DNA from: Zea mays
Lineage: Eukaryota; Streptophyta; Magnoliopsida; Poales; Poaceae
NCBI RefSeq assembly: GCF_902167145.1
Contig: NC_050098.1
Coordinates: 17,566,501-17,630,500 of the forward strand
Reading direction: 5' to 3'
Length of the DNA stretch: 64,000 bases
A program made the position numbers and the translations under genes. Positions 31,633 to 43,078 of this stretch are shown one piece after another (positions within the stretch are counted from its first letter, which is position 1; each line of letters opens with the position of its first letter). The notes below the pieces were generated by a model. The model saw nothing but the letters and a program-made list of their open reading frames with translations. It had not been told where the DNA came from and did no database searches.

Positions 31633-34600
31633 TATCACACCCGGTTCCAAGGGGCAGAACCGAGCGCATAGCATATGTGTGCCAGGATCCATTTTCCACA
31701 CATATGTTGACGTCACAAGTGTAATATATCAAAAGACAATGCAATAAAGGCGTAAAGAGAGTAGAATACTTTATTACATCGTCTGAAACATTGTATCTTG
31801 AACAAGTATCACATCAAAGTAAAGCGGAAATAAATAACAGGGGCAATCTCCCACAGGAAGATGACCGGCGCATCGTTAGACTTAGAATTCCTCATCATCA
31901 AAATCTCCATCAAAGTCTCCAGCATCACCCCCTGATCAAAATATTAGCAAGGGTGAGCTCACTTAGGGTCGGGGCTCAGCAAGTGGGGGAAAAATTAATG
32001 CAGGTATAACAAGGTGAGGCTAAGGTTGAGCAGTAAGCATTTTAGTTGGTCAATATTTTATTAACAACACATGTCTTACTAATAAGTTTGAATCCCAAAT
32101 ATCCCATTTAAACAAAGGAATATGAATATAACAAAAACACTTAAGTGAAACCACTTAAGCAAATTATTGGCAGATCATCGGATCTCAATTTAATTCCATC
32201 TTCAAGTTCAATTATCATGTGAGGAGTCCAGGTCGCTCATAACCGGGAGCACGGCTGATATATCAGTTTTACACTCTGCAGAGGTGGTACAACTTTACCC
32301 ACAAGCCATGTATCCCATCTAGCCCGGGTTGATCGGACCCTTAAACACTGCCGAGGTGAATGGCTAGGGATCCATTATAAGGCTTTCACAAAATACACTT
32401 AATACGAAGCAACCCGCTAAGGTTTCTAAAGACGATGGTGGTGGCCCCCTGGGTGAGGTACTTAGCCAAGAATATGTCCCCATGTTAATGTGGGCTGCCA
32501 GCACCTACCGCTCCCCCTCTTGCCCATATTTCAGGTAAGGTTGCTAGGCACTAAGCATATAAAGCTAATTACCAAAGCCAGAGCCATGATAGCACTCGTG
32601 GTTGCACTGTTATCCTGGGTGGTCACTCCATGTTCTAATTTAATTCGAAATAATGTTATCTTAACCATCGGGTTAATGCCATAATTGCCAATTAATTTTT
32701 TGGAACATTAATACCAATTGATTAGTGACATTAAAAATTATTAAGTTGAGCGGTAGCATAAATCTTGCAAAGCTTAATTATTTCCCCAGGTTAAACAAGG
32801 AATACAGTTGATAAATCTAGGAAATCCTTAATTAGGTAAAACCCATCAAATTATGCAGTATATCAAAAAGTAAACATTATTAGATGCAATGAGTGGGTAC
32901 AAAAAGAATATGCAGAGGGAGAATCCACTTGCCTTGCTCAAATACGTCCTGCGGATCGTCTTCGAACGAATTTGGTTTGTCTACCACACCGTCAGCTTCT
33001 AATAACATTACACATCGCCATACAAAAAGAAAGCATACACCAATAAATAAACATGCACCATTACATAATCATACACCATTACATGCACATTAATACGTCG
33101 CACTTATCACACCTAAAATACGTCCTAAACGCGTAAATACTTATTAATTCAATTATAGTTATTATTGTGAGTCCTAATGATGAATTTATGAGTGGGTGTA
33201 ATAAATACAGTTTTAACTAGTATTAATATATTTTAACATCATCAATGAAATTAAATGATAATTATCGTCTTTAATACTAATAAATTAATAGCTTTTATCC
33301 TTTTTATTTCTAACTCAAATTATTGAGTATAGCAAAATGAATTTAGCATTCTAAAAATCCCTATAAATACTAATTGAACTTTTTATAACACAAGTGAGGT
33401 TATTTTGACATAAACTAATATTTTGCTTACTCTAAAAATCTAAGTGCTCAATTTGCGAACATGTTTATTTGACTAGCAAAAATCTATTTTCCATCCTACT
33501 AATGATATTTTCTTCTTTCTTTATAAAAAGAAAATGTTAATAAAATAATTAGATAAATTATCTAGAAATCCTATATTATTCATATGACATGAGTTCTATA
33601 CCATTTTCTAAATCCATTAAAATGCACCTATGACTATAATTCTCCAACTAGTTTCTAAAGTTTATTGTGACCAAATTTGACTACAAAGTTTCTTATCTAT
33701 TATTTTTATCACCAACGTGTGACTACTAAATCTACGTCATATTTTTCTAATCCAAAAATCAACGCCACGACTAACATGAAATATCACGGTGTACTAACGG
33801 TCGCATATCTCTACCAAAAATTCCATAACGTACATACACATAAATTGCGGATCACACGTGTTCATATTACAACAACTAAATATACAATCGAATCAAAAAT
33901 ATTTTATAAAATACACAAATTTAATTTGGGTCGTCTTCAACCTTGGGTTCGCACGTGTGACGGCGAGGACTCGACGGGGTTTCGGCCGGGTGAAGAGGAG
34001 CAGGGGTTCGGCTACGGACGACGGATGGCGTAGCTCCGACGAACTCCACGGGCTCCGGCGATGAACTCCGGCGAAGAATGGCAAACTCCGACGACGACGG
34101 CTGTGGCTCTAATGGCGAGGAGAGTGTGAGAGAGATGGGGGCGAGCTCGGGTAGGGGAAATGAGAGAGAGTTCTGCTGCCTTTTATAGAGAGAGGGAGGG
34201 GAGAAGAAGAGTCAGCCAGGGAAACGGAGAAACTCGTCGGCTGCATCATGGCACCATTGATGGAGGGAGATTTCATGGGAGAGTGAAAGGAGAAGAGAGA
34301 AACGGACGCCTTGAATTCTATAACGCAGAGAGAATATCAGTCGCGTTTAAAGCTCCACTAATGTCGTGCGCGGACAGCGGGGTTGGTGTAGGGACGCGCG
34401 GCGTGGACGGGACTCGGCGTCGCGCGGCCTCGGCTGCTGGCGCGGTTCGTCGGTCGCCTGGCGCAGAGCAGGGTCGGGGTCTTGGGCTCGAGTCGTCGCG
34501 GGATTGGGTCCGGTCGTGGCTCGCGCGCGGGCGTCGCGTCTGGTGCGCGGCCGGTCGGGCGCGGGACGCCGGGGTCGGTCGCTCGGTGCAGGGGCTCGGC

Positions 34601-35176
34601 GAGTGGCAGGCGCAGGGGCGGCGTGCAAGGCGCGGCGCGCCTGGGCAGCGCGCGCGTCGCGCGGCTGGCAGGGGCGGCTCGACTCCTGGCGCGTGCGCGG
34701 GACAGAGAGAAGCGAGGTAGAGAAGAAGAGAGAGTAGGGGAGAGAGAGAAGAGGGAAGGGAGGTAGAAGGACAGGGGCGGCGGTGGCTTGGCAGGAAAAG
34801 CCAAGCAGGGTGCGCGTTAGGGTTTGGCGGCTGGGCCCTAGTGGGCCGGTTTGAGTGTTTAGTTTTTTTTTCTTTTTTTCTAATTCCGAAATGTATTTTT
34901 AAAGAGCTCGAAAATTCCTAAAAATTCATCAAAACTATTTATAAATAAAATACTTGTTTTTAGACTAATAACTATTATATTATTTAATTATTATATTAAT
35001 TACTAGGTTTTTCTTTAAAAAGAATTGATAAAAAAAACATCCGATAATCAATCAATCGCACACAAAGAAAATTGATCAAAATGCAAATAAATAATTAAGC
35101 ACTTAAAAAATTATTACCCTAATTAATATAATAACTAAATTCATTATTTTTAATTAATGGCTTTTATGGTGTTACA
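31633..35176 (-). repeat. Large solo LTR (3544 bp), Ty3/gypsy-type by size, TSD AGCAC
   Basis: On the minus strand it begins TGTAACACC (35176) and ends GGGTGTGATA (31633). AGCAC flanks it on both sides (31628-31632 and 35177-35181). The imperfect terminal repeat TGTAACACC/GGTGTGATA, the 5-bp duplication and the lack of an internal region indicate a solo LTR. LTRs over 3 kb with TGTAACACC ends are known for Tekay/Del chromoviruses; the assignment is tentative. It includes an AT-rich part (32680-33950) and a GC-rich, CpG-dense part (33950-34830) with chance open frames. Confidence 0.85.
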
Positions 35177-35181
35177 AGCAC

Positions 35182-35907
35182 GGAGATCTCGCACTCGCTT
35201 TCCCTCGACACAGAGATACCTCAAGCATGGAGATCTCGCACGGATAGGTCGAAAGGATGGTGGGCTCATACCTTCTACAGGAGCACTTGGTCGAAGGAGC
35301 ACTAGAGCAGCGATTGAGGTTGGACGAGAGGCCGATAACGCTAGAGACGGATCTTGGCGTAGGTGATCTTCTGATCTCCTTGGCCTTGAAGACGGCGCCA
35401 TCGCCGGGCTTCTTGATGGGAGGTGGGGGGTTGTCTCGGCGAGCACGGATCTGGGGGTGGCGTTGGGCAAGGGCATGGCCTTGACTGGTGTGGTCATGCG
35501 GATGTCCTCCTTCCACTCGTAATGGGGTGAGGACGATGGCGGGACACAGCGTGTGGGTGATACCATCGATGGAAGGGGATTGCAGGCTCGGGGGCGACGA
35601 TGGCGGGGCGCGACCTTCGAAGCTCAACGAGGCGGGCACGCCTTCCATCATTCGAGCGCGGCCGTGGGGGTGAGGATTGCGGTGCGCAGCCGCGAGGTTG
35701 GCGAGGGTGACGGGATGCGGGGAGGAGTATGAAGGGGCGGGCTAGGATGGAAGGGAGGCGGGAGAGAAGGATGGCAGTCACTGGCGAGGATCACAGTTGG
35801 AGGGCGAGGGAAGGGGGTCACGAAGGCAGGGGCGAGCGTGAAGGGCAGAACCGTGCACCGTGTGGACGGCTACACTACTGTCTTAAAGAAGTAGTATATA
35901 GATATAT
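35182..35907. other. GC-rich unassigned segment right of the solo LTR
   Basis: The sequence continues the pre-insertion flank. 'AGCAYGGAGATCTCGCAC' occurs at 35177 and again at 35224. Long overlapping open frames on both strands reflect base composition; none resembles a known protein. Confidence 0.4.
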
Positions 35908-36810
35908 GGTCTGTTTGGTTGGGCTGTGGCTGTGAAAAAAGTTGTTTTGGGCTGTGAGCTGTGGAAAAAGCAGTTGTAGGTTGTAAGCTGTTAAAAAGCT
36001 AAAAACCGTTTGGTGGAAACCACTAAAAGTCGTTAAAAATTCTTCGATATATGTTTTCACAGTTCCGTCCGAAAAGCCACTAAAAGCAAGTCCAGGGATA
36101 CTTTCAAATTTGCACTACGAGAAAGACGGCTTTTAGAAAAGGCTGCTTCCTAGATCCAACCCTTTAATTAGCTTTTAGCTAACCCTTTAATTAGCTTTTA
36201 GCTTTTAGAGCATCTCCAACAATGCTTCAAATTGGTGCCTCAAATTGAAATATAGGGCTCTACACAGGAAAAACTACTCCAACGGTGCCTCATTTTATAA
36301 AATTTGGTCAAAAAAATATAGGGCACCCTCTCAAGTGCCTCAAATATACTGCACCGTAGTGCACTGCCTTATAATCTAGATTTAGGGCTTTACTGTTGGA
36401 GCAAAATATTTTGTCGGTGCTCTAAATCTTATAAAATATACTCATTTTTAAATTATAGGGCATTTTTATAGGACACTTTGTTGGAGCATCTCCAACAATG
36501 CCTCAAACTAGTGCCTCAAATTGAAATATAGGGCTCTACACAGGAAAAACCACTCCAACAGTGCCTCAATTCAACAAATTTTGTTAAAAACTATAGGGCA
36601 CTCTCTCAAGTGCCTCAAATATACTACACCGTAGTGGGCTGCCCTATAATCTAGATTTGAGGCTTTACTGTTGGAGCGGGGTGCTTTATTGGTGCCCTAA
36701 ATTCTATAAAATTTAATTATTTTTAAATTATAAGGCATTTTTATAGGTCACGTTGTTAGAGATGCTCTTAGAGAGGCAAAAGGCAAAGCCAAAAGTTAAT
36801 CAAACACACG
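35908..36810 (+). mobile_element. MITE copy 1 (GGTCTGTTTGGTTGG family), interrupted by a second MITE
   Basis: The left part, 35908-36207, is closely related to the reverse complement of 37204-37524. The missing right tail (AGAGGCAAAAGGCAAAGCCAAAAG...CAAACACAC) resumes at 36771-36810, after the inserted dimer MITE. The element body has imperfect repeats of GCTGTGAGCTGTG and lacks any coding frame. The superfamily is uncertain (hAT- or Harbinger-like). Confidence 0.75.
36208..36767. mobile_element. Fused dimer of a Tourist-like MITE, TSD TTA
   Basis: Two units of about 280 bp in direct orientation start at 36208 and about 36484. The outer ends are GAGCATCTCC and GAGATGCTC, flanked by TTA (36205-36207, 36768-36770). 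At the junction the two inner ends merge into TGTTGGAGCATCTCCAACA. The TTA duplication and GAGCATCTCC ends fit PIF/Harbinger (Tourist-like) elements. Confidence 0.82.
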
Positions 36811-37203
36811 CATAGATTTCTCCGTAAATTCAGGCGCGTCCAACTCCAACGACCCCCACCTGCACACGGGCCCGCCCCCCGCTCCCGCGGGATCAAAACA
36901 AATACGCCACCTCCGCCCGTCCACTCCCTCGCCGCCCCGTCTCCTCTTCTCTCCACGGCCACGCCCGCAGGCGACAGCAGCAGTCCTACTCCGTCTCCCC
37001 CCTCCCCTCCGTCTCCCCCCTCCCCCACTCTGCCTCGCTGCCGCGGCTTCCCGTCCGCGGGAGGAGGATGAAGGTCACCGTCGTGTCCCGGAGCGGCCGG
37101 GAGCTCGTCAAGGGCGGCATCGACCTCAAGGACTCGGTATGTTGTGTTCCCTCCCGCCCGCCCATCGCTAAGGCCTCTTGGTTTGCTTTGGGGGCTGGGG
37201 TTT

Positions 37204-37524
37204 AGGGTGTGTTTGGTTTGACTTTTGACTTTTGACTTTTGCCCCCTAAAAGCCGAAAGCCAACAAAGGGCTGGATCCAGGAAGCAGTTTTTTTTAAAAG
37301 CTAACTTTCTCACATTGCAAATCTGAAAGCACCTCTGTACCTGCTTTTAGTGGCTTTTCGGATAAAACTATGAAAACATATATCGAAGAACTTTTAACGA
37401 TTTTTAGTGGTTTCTACCAAACAATTTTTAGCTTTTTAACGGCTCACAGTCTACAGCAGCTTTTTTCACAGCTCACAGCCCACAGCAACTTTTTTCACAG
37501 CCACAGCCCAACCAAACAGACCCT
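37204..37524 (-). mobile_element. MITE copy 2 in ECR intron 1
   Basis: It runs AGGGTGTGTTTGG...CCAAACAGACCCT, about 321 bp with 13-bp imperfect inverted ends. It is in inverse orientation to copy 1 at 35908 and is complete. It lies in the intron between ECR exons 1 and 2. No clear target duplication was found. Confidence 0.75.
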
Positions 37525-37635
37525 ATCCGTCAGAGTTCGAGATCCCCTGCAGACAGGGGTTTCGCCTTGGATTCACTCGTGGGTTCCTTTCGCAGGCCAA
37601 GGTCGCTGATCTTCAGGAGGCCATCCATGCCAGGA

Positions 37636-40010
37636 GTAAGTGGATTCCCTCATTCCCTGCTTAAATTTCGCCACTCGCTTTTGCTCTCTGCAGTTCCTGT
37701 GTTCGACCATTCGTGTGTTGCGATTGCGACAGAGAAACATGCGTGTTCTGGAGTAAAGAACCGAACACAAGGGAGTGTTTTACAGTGTGCAGTGTGCCAG
37801 TGTCATTCAGCAAGCGGGAATCCGTTGCCGCTTTTTTTTTCATTGCACTAGTAAACGACGTTTGCATGTGTCATGTGAGAGTAAGTAGTTGTTGCTGAAA
37901 AGGCAGGACATCGATTCAGACCTGCTCTGCTAACAGTTTCGTTCTTCATCCTTCCAGAGCCCATGTTTGTACTAGAAACTGTTATATACGTCCTGCCCAT
38001 ATAATTAGAAACCTTGCTAGCAAATTCCAAACTTTAGTGCTTTGCATGGCCACTGATGCCGCAGGTTTACCCTGCTCTTTCTGAATTCCATGTGCGTGCT
38101 AAAGGGCCGCGATTAGTGCCAGTGGGTGTGGTATGCAGCTGCTGTATTTTTTGTCCTCCTCCGGTTCGTTTAAGTCTCAGTCTCGACATGAAAGTAGGAA
38201 AAGGGAGGGAAGCTGCTGCAGATACAAGATGCTTTTAGGCTACCATTCATAGGGTTGAGCAGGCTAACATAGCGAAATACAGTTGTCGGACATGAGTTGT
38301 AAAGAATATTTAATAAATACTAAGGGAGAGATTAGTTAGATGGGAACAAGAAGTATAGTTGAGCAGTATTTCAAAGTTGTCTCTGGGACATGTTATTGGC
38401 TTTTCAACCTTACTTGCAAATAGCATCCGTACTGCATTCAGTCAACGTTTGTTACATTATTACGGTTTAATTCAAAGTAGGTAAGCGTGATTATTTTTTT
38501 TTTGTCAAAAGCACATCCAAACCGAAAAGTATGTACTACAGTTTGCGCGAATACTCTCCTTAATGTCTGTCTCAGGGATAAATATTGTTCGAACTTTCTT
38601 GCTTGATGGAACCCGAAACTGTTTCTAGAATCTGCATTCCTTCGATATATTTCAAGCTCCAAGTGCCGTTGACTATGCTAATGCTGTGTCTCCAGAGTCT
38701 TACACATTTTTATCTCCTATCACATTCTCTATTTCAAATTTCACTTTGTACTCACATTTTAGCAGCATATGTGATGAAAATTTAAGAGGTGCCTTATGCG
38801 TGCCTTATGCCCTTACGCCATTTATTGTCACATCCACAGGCACCGGCCTTCTGTGTACACTCTGCAGATTAGCAGATCAGCATGCTAGTCTATTTACTTC
38901 CCATAATGAGGTGGAACGCACAAGCAGTTATTGTTCATGTTGGACCGACCGCTCAAGAGGGTGGGTTTTGCAGGCATGTTCATGCTCCCATGTGCTTGGG
39001 TGAGACTTGAAAGTATCTCATAATGTATGGGTTGGTCATGAATTATTATTATTATTATTTTTTATTTTTTTTGCATCACATGCTAGCAACATGGATTGCT
39101 CTGCCCCTCAACTTATTGCTACGTGGCGACCTGGTGGTGTGGTGCTCTGCCCTCAACTTTTAGACCTGCAGCATAGGGCTAATTTACCTCCAGATATTGG
39201 CCAAAATGTGTTGGAATAGCAAACACTTCCTAAACTGGCATGCTGAGTTTGCAGCTTGTTTTTACATATCCTAAGGACTAGTTTAGGCTCCAATCCCCTC
39301 CGGTTCTGTGGCTCCCAAACTAGCCTTAAACTAGCTGAATGATGCGCACGGAATATGTGGGCTGACAAGTAAGAACTGATAGTCTTTGAAAGTGGAGCTA
39401 GTAGCAAAGCTAATTGTAGCATCTTTTACTACTTGATGCGAACTAATGCTACTCTAACTTTGTGAGCTGACAAGTAAGAAATGATAGTACGCCGGAATAG
39501 GTGGGCTGACAAGTAAGAAATGATAGTCTTTGAAAGTGTGGAGCTAGTAGCAAAGCTAATTGCAGCATCTTTTACTACTTGATGCGAACTAATGCTGCTC
39601 TAACTTTGTGGTTGTGCCACTAGTTGGTACTAATATTGGGAATTCTATTAGAATTCGCATCTACTAGAAATGTTCTGTGTTGATCTGAATGGACGACCAT
39701 GTCTGGGTTGGATGGAAATATTGTTTTTTTTCTTCTTCTTCTTCCATAGATTCGTTCAGTTTTCTGCTAGTTTTGTTTTTTCTCCCGTCACATTTTCCTT
39801 CCCTGCAGGCTGCAGTGGAGGATGTACAGCTTTTGTCCTCATGTGTGTCATCTGCTAACCCGATTGTCTCTCCGCCACCAATGCAGCTAATTAAGAAGTA
39901 CGTACTATCCTTCAAGGCAGCGGCCGACCCTCCCTCTTGAAACCTGGGAAAGCCGGGAGGCCAGTGGTCCTCAGCCCGAAGGCCAGCCTGTCAGACTAGA
40001 GCGAGAAGGC
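37636..40010. other. ECR interior without recognisable exons
   Basis: AT-rich sequence with a tandem duplication at 39357-39610 and poly-T runs. A frame at 39808-39940 (AAVEDVQLLSSCVSS...) follows a CTGCAG acceptor-like site but has no recognised similarity. No ECR middle exons were found. Confidence 0.55.
39357..39610. repeat. Direct repeat, period 144 bp
   Basis: The block GTGGGCTGACAAGTAAGAA...GCTCTAACTTTGTG occurs at about 39357-39463 and again at 39501-39610 with few differences. A third partial start (GAGCTGACAAGTAAGAAATG) lies between them. It indicates a local duplication. Confidence 0.8.
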
Positions 40011-40155
40011 GTGACGTGCGCCAACTACACCTACCAGTGGGTCGGGTTCAACGTCGCCACGCCGCAGACCGTGCGCGGGCTACGTCTTCCTCGTCGTGGC
40101 CGCGGCTATCGTATTCATGACCAATTGGGCGCTCGGCAAGCACAGGCGTCTCAAG

Positions 40156-41119
40156 ACCGGAAACTTTCCTGCTGACCGTCACTTCCGTAGGCGTAGCTTG
40201 CTCTCTCTTTGTCGCCGCCGGTCCCTTGGCGATCACTGACCTGTACGTGCTGAGAGCAGTGACCAGCCCCAATTGCAGTGTCTCTCCAGCATTCCAGCGC
40301 CAGCCAGCGTAACAGCTCCAACATCTGCACACTGGAGGTTCTCCATGTAACATATTTGACATTTCAGGACGTATAAACTAAACGAATCCACGGCCACACG
40401 GTCTTAGGATATTCTCTCTCTCTCTCTCGGTTCACCCCTTGATTTTTTTTTATTTGTTGACGAGGTTATATAAATAAGATCGTCTGAGTTTGACAGGATT
40501 GACCGGGTTGAGCTGGTCATTGGCGTCTGGTCTGGCCGATGCTACTTGCGGATGGGACACTTGAGCCAATCACGAGCCTGGAATTTCGGCAGCAACTCCA
40601 AGGTTGTCTTTTTTTTTCTGTTTATACCCCCATGCCCATCACCGGTGTGGACGTGTGGTGTGTGGTATGGCAGCAGTCGGTGCCCAAAACCAAAAGACGG
40701 GTGCAGCACGCAAATCACAAGCTAGCCATGGCCCATGGGTCAATGGAAACTGTTTAAATCTATGACATCAGCACCTTCAGCAACCGCCGTCCTCCTCAAT
40801 TCCTGCTCGCCGGGCGCGGTTGACAACGGCGACACCCCGTCATCTTGTGGGTTCATATCATATTAGCTTAATCCAATTTTTTTTGCCTAAATTACTATTA
40901 CAGGAAGAGCGAACACATCATTCTTACATGTTGCTAGTGCTAGATTATAGTGATTAATAATATATACAGCCATAAAGTTGAGGCGGTCTTGAGCTAATGC
41001 AGAAATAACCCTTTGTGTTGCGTCCGTGTCCATCGTTTATTATGGACATTGATATTTATTTAAATCAGTTTTTCCCAATCCAAAAGCTATATAATAAACT
41101 AAATAAATGCGGTAAAAAG
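40156..41119. other. Intergenic region and presumed promoter of the DUF4378 gene
   Basis: It contains a (TC)n run near 40416-40428. A TATA-like CTATATAATAAA at about 41086-41097 lies upstream of the GC-richer leader. No other gene was recognised. Confidence 0.45.
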
Positions 41120-41458
41120 ACAGCAAAGTTTTCAGAGGACAGCATAGCTACGTCTCTTGTCCTCCCTCCACACACGCCCCCAAAAAAAAAAAACTGTTCA
41201 ACCAGAAGAAGTTTTCAACTACCAACGCCCGCCACCCGGACATCCAGGGAAAGCCCGCCACGGACCGGAATTTAACGGAAACACCCTCTCCTCGCATCTG
41301 TTCTCCCTCCCTGCGTGGATCCACCGTTTCTTTCCATTCCCGTTTCCGTTCCTCGGTCCTCACCAACAAACCCCTTCCGGAACTCCCAAGCCTCCGATCC
41401 TCGCCTCAGAAACCTGCCGGATTTGCGGGCCTCTCAGGCGTCGTATGGAACCAGCCAG
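41120..41458 (+). other. Presumed 5' untranslated exon 1 of the DUF4378 gene
   Basis: The boundary at the left is a guess from the TATA-like box. The right end is CCAG|GTCAGT at 41458/41459. It contains ATG 41444. Spliced to 42979 this gives a short upstream frame of eight codons (ATG GAA CCA GCC AG|G TGG GAA AGT TGA), ending at 42991. Intron 1 would be 41459-42978. Confidence 0.5.
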
Positions 41459-42978
41459 GTCAGTTCGCTGCGTGTTTCGCGACCGCTTCTCGGCGGCGGC
41501 GGCGGCGCTGCTTTGCGTTGCGCGTTTAATCTGTTCGTGGGAAGGCGTCACCCGTTCGTGCTGGTTTCATGGACCAATACGAGCCGCGGAACCGCGATCG
41601 CTGATAGCTCTGGAGTCGACTTGTTTGTTTCCATTCGTGTTCTTCGGAACGCGTTTTCACATGTGCTTAATTTGGTTTCGTACTTTGGTTTTTTTTTTCT
41701 GTTCCGCGCTGATTTTGTTGGGAAGGAAACAAGATGCCCTCGTTTTTTTGTTCGGATCGGTAAGAGATGCCACCGTTCGATGCCATCTTTTGTATGCACT
41801 TCAGGATTTAGTGTTTCATTCTGTCTATGCTTTTTTTTCCTTTCGAGTTCTGTGCCCGACGGGGACATTAAGCAGTTACAGTAAGCACTAACCAATAAAT
41901 CTGTCACGGAACCTGTTAGAGACGTGGGGCTAAAAAGTGATTTGATTTTTTTTTACCTTTTTCATGGTTCCAGTGACATGTGGAGTCATGCAATTGCTCC
42001 GTCAGCGTGTTCTCCCACCTGTGAAGCTTTGAGCAATCGTACTGGCGTCTTTCACTCCCTCACTCTTCTTGGCTTTGTTTGATTGGAGATAGCCAGATAG
42101 GTTGATGCGCATCATGATCTTATTTATGTTCATTTCTTATTTATGCTGGCACTTGTGTTTGCTGTTCTTGCTCATGTTCATTTCTTATTTATGCTGGCAA
42201 TAAATACTGGACACGAGCTTAGCAGTATATGTTGCTTAGCACGTGGCTAATATTTCCCAAAGTTTGCCTCTCCCCATTAGAAGCTTCCTCGCTCTCCTTA
42301 TGTTTGTACTGAGTTTTTTTATTTATTTAGAAACGCGGCAAGACAATTGCCGACTGAAATGCACTGGAGATGTTTGGCCATGGAACAAGTACTTAAGTAA
42401 AAAACGGCCTGAAAATCACAATCTTTTTTTTCTTCATCTGGGTGGCGTATGACTCACTCCTCTATAACCATCTTATCGTTGATTAGCATTAGAGGCAATA
42501 ATCTGATTATTGATTAGCAATGGATACTCGAACTAACACGGATAGGGAAATATATCTTGTAATCAGTCTGTCTTAATAAATGCTTACATTGCAGTTGGGG
42601 TTTGCTGTCTTCATGTTTCCCGAAAGCAGAGTGTTGTGTCCGCATCTTTGGTTGATTAGTCTAGAAAAGGTGGGGGGGAGGGGGGAAGCTTTGTTAAGCT
42701 GGCTTTTATTCGCACATTAGTCGATTATGGTAAAAATTATATTCTATCTTTACTTTATGCGTTTTCTCAGGATTAGCTCCTCCTTTAGCTTACTGAATTT
42801 GTGGACACTTTGTTTGGAGACCATCTTTTCCTGTATTAAGTTTGTTAGGCGCAGACACTTTTTTTTTAACGCAATGCACATACACTTTTCGTGTATGGTC
42901 TGGTGGCAATGATTTAAATGGAGCGGGATAGACATTAGGTTTGTTAATCAGTGGACAGTCTGTTGCTGTTCATGACAG
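41459..42978 (+). other. Intron 1 (5'UTR intron) of the DUF4378 gene
   Basis: GT at 41459 and AG at 42977-42978. Poly-T rich, as in long plant leader introns. The phrase GTTCATTTCTTATTTATGCTGGCA is repeated near 42128 and 42175. No gene is seen within it. Confidence 0.6.
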
Positions 42979-43078
42979 GTGGGAAAGTTGAGCGAAGCTG
43001 AAACCGTGTCCCTTATTTTGCAAGGGTGGTGCTCATAAGGAACCACCCCCCTCTTCTTTGCTGGTGGGAGAACACCAA

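Larger units (their letters stand above)
37068..40155 (+). pseudogene. ECR: Broken very-long-chain enoyl-CoA reductase gene
   Basis: ECR/TSC13 (CER10 in Arabidopsis) is the ER membrane enzyme that does the last reduction in very-long-chain fatty acid elongation. Exon 1 (37068-37136, 23 codons, MKVTVVSRSGRELVKGG...) ends at a GT donor in phase 0. Exon 2 (37596-37635, AKVADLQEAIHAR) follows a CAG acceptor and ends at GGA|GTAAGT. The last part appears at 40011-40155: VTCANYTY-QWVGFNVAT, then a one-base insertion near 40075, then GYVFLVVAA...MTNWALGKH. Residues of the middle (roughly 38-245, including most of the steroid-reductase domain) are not found between 37640 and 40000, and the terminal tail after GKH is lost. 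A GC-rich leader and promoter region precede the ATG. It could still make a short transcript but not an enzyme. Confidence 0.85.

Noticed and set aside
34160..34720. Long open frames on both strands in the GC-rich block
   Set aside because: They overlap in all frames, are Arg/Ala/Gly-rich, and lie inside the solo LTR; base composition explains them.
35150..35935. Several 60-160 codon frames on both strands
   Set aside because: GC-rich chance frames with no domain, no consistent splice structure and no recognised similarity.
36768..37313. 181-codon minus-strand frame
   Set aside because: It is antisense to the ECR leader and first exon, runs across a MITE end, and the plus-strand ECR reading is much stronger.
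41157..41891. 244-codon plus frame and overlapping 189-codon frame
   Set aside because: They run through the untranslated exon and into the poly-T leader intron; no domain is visible.
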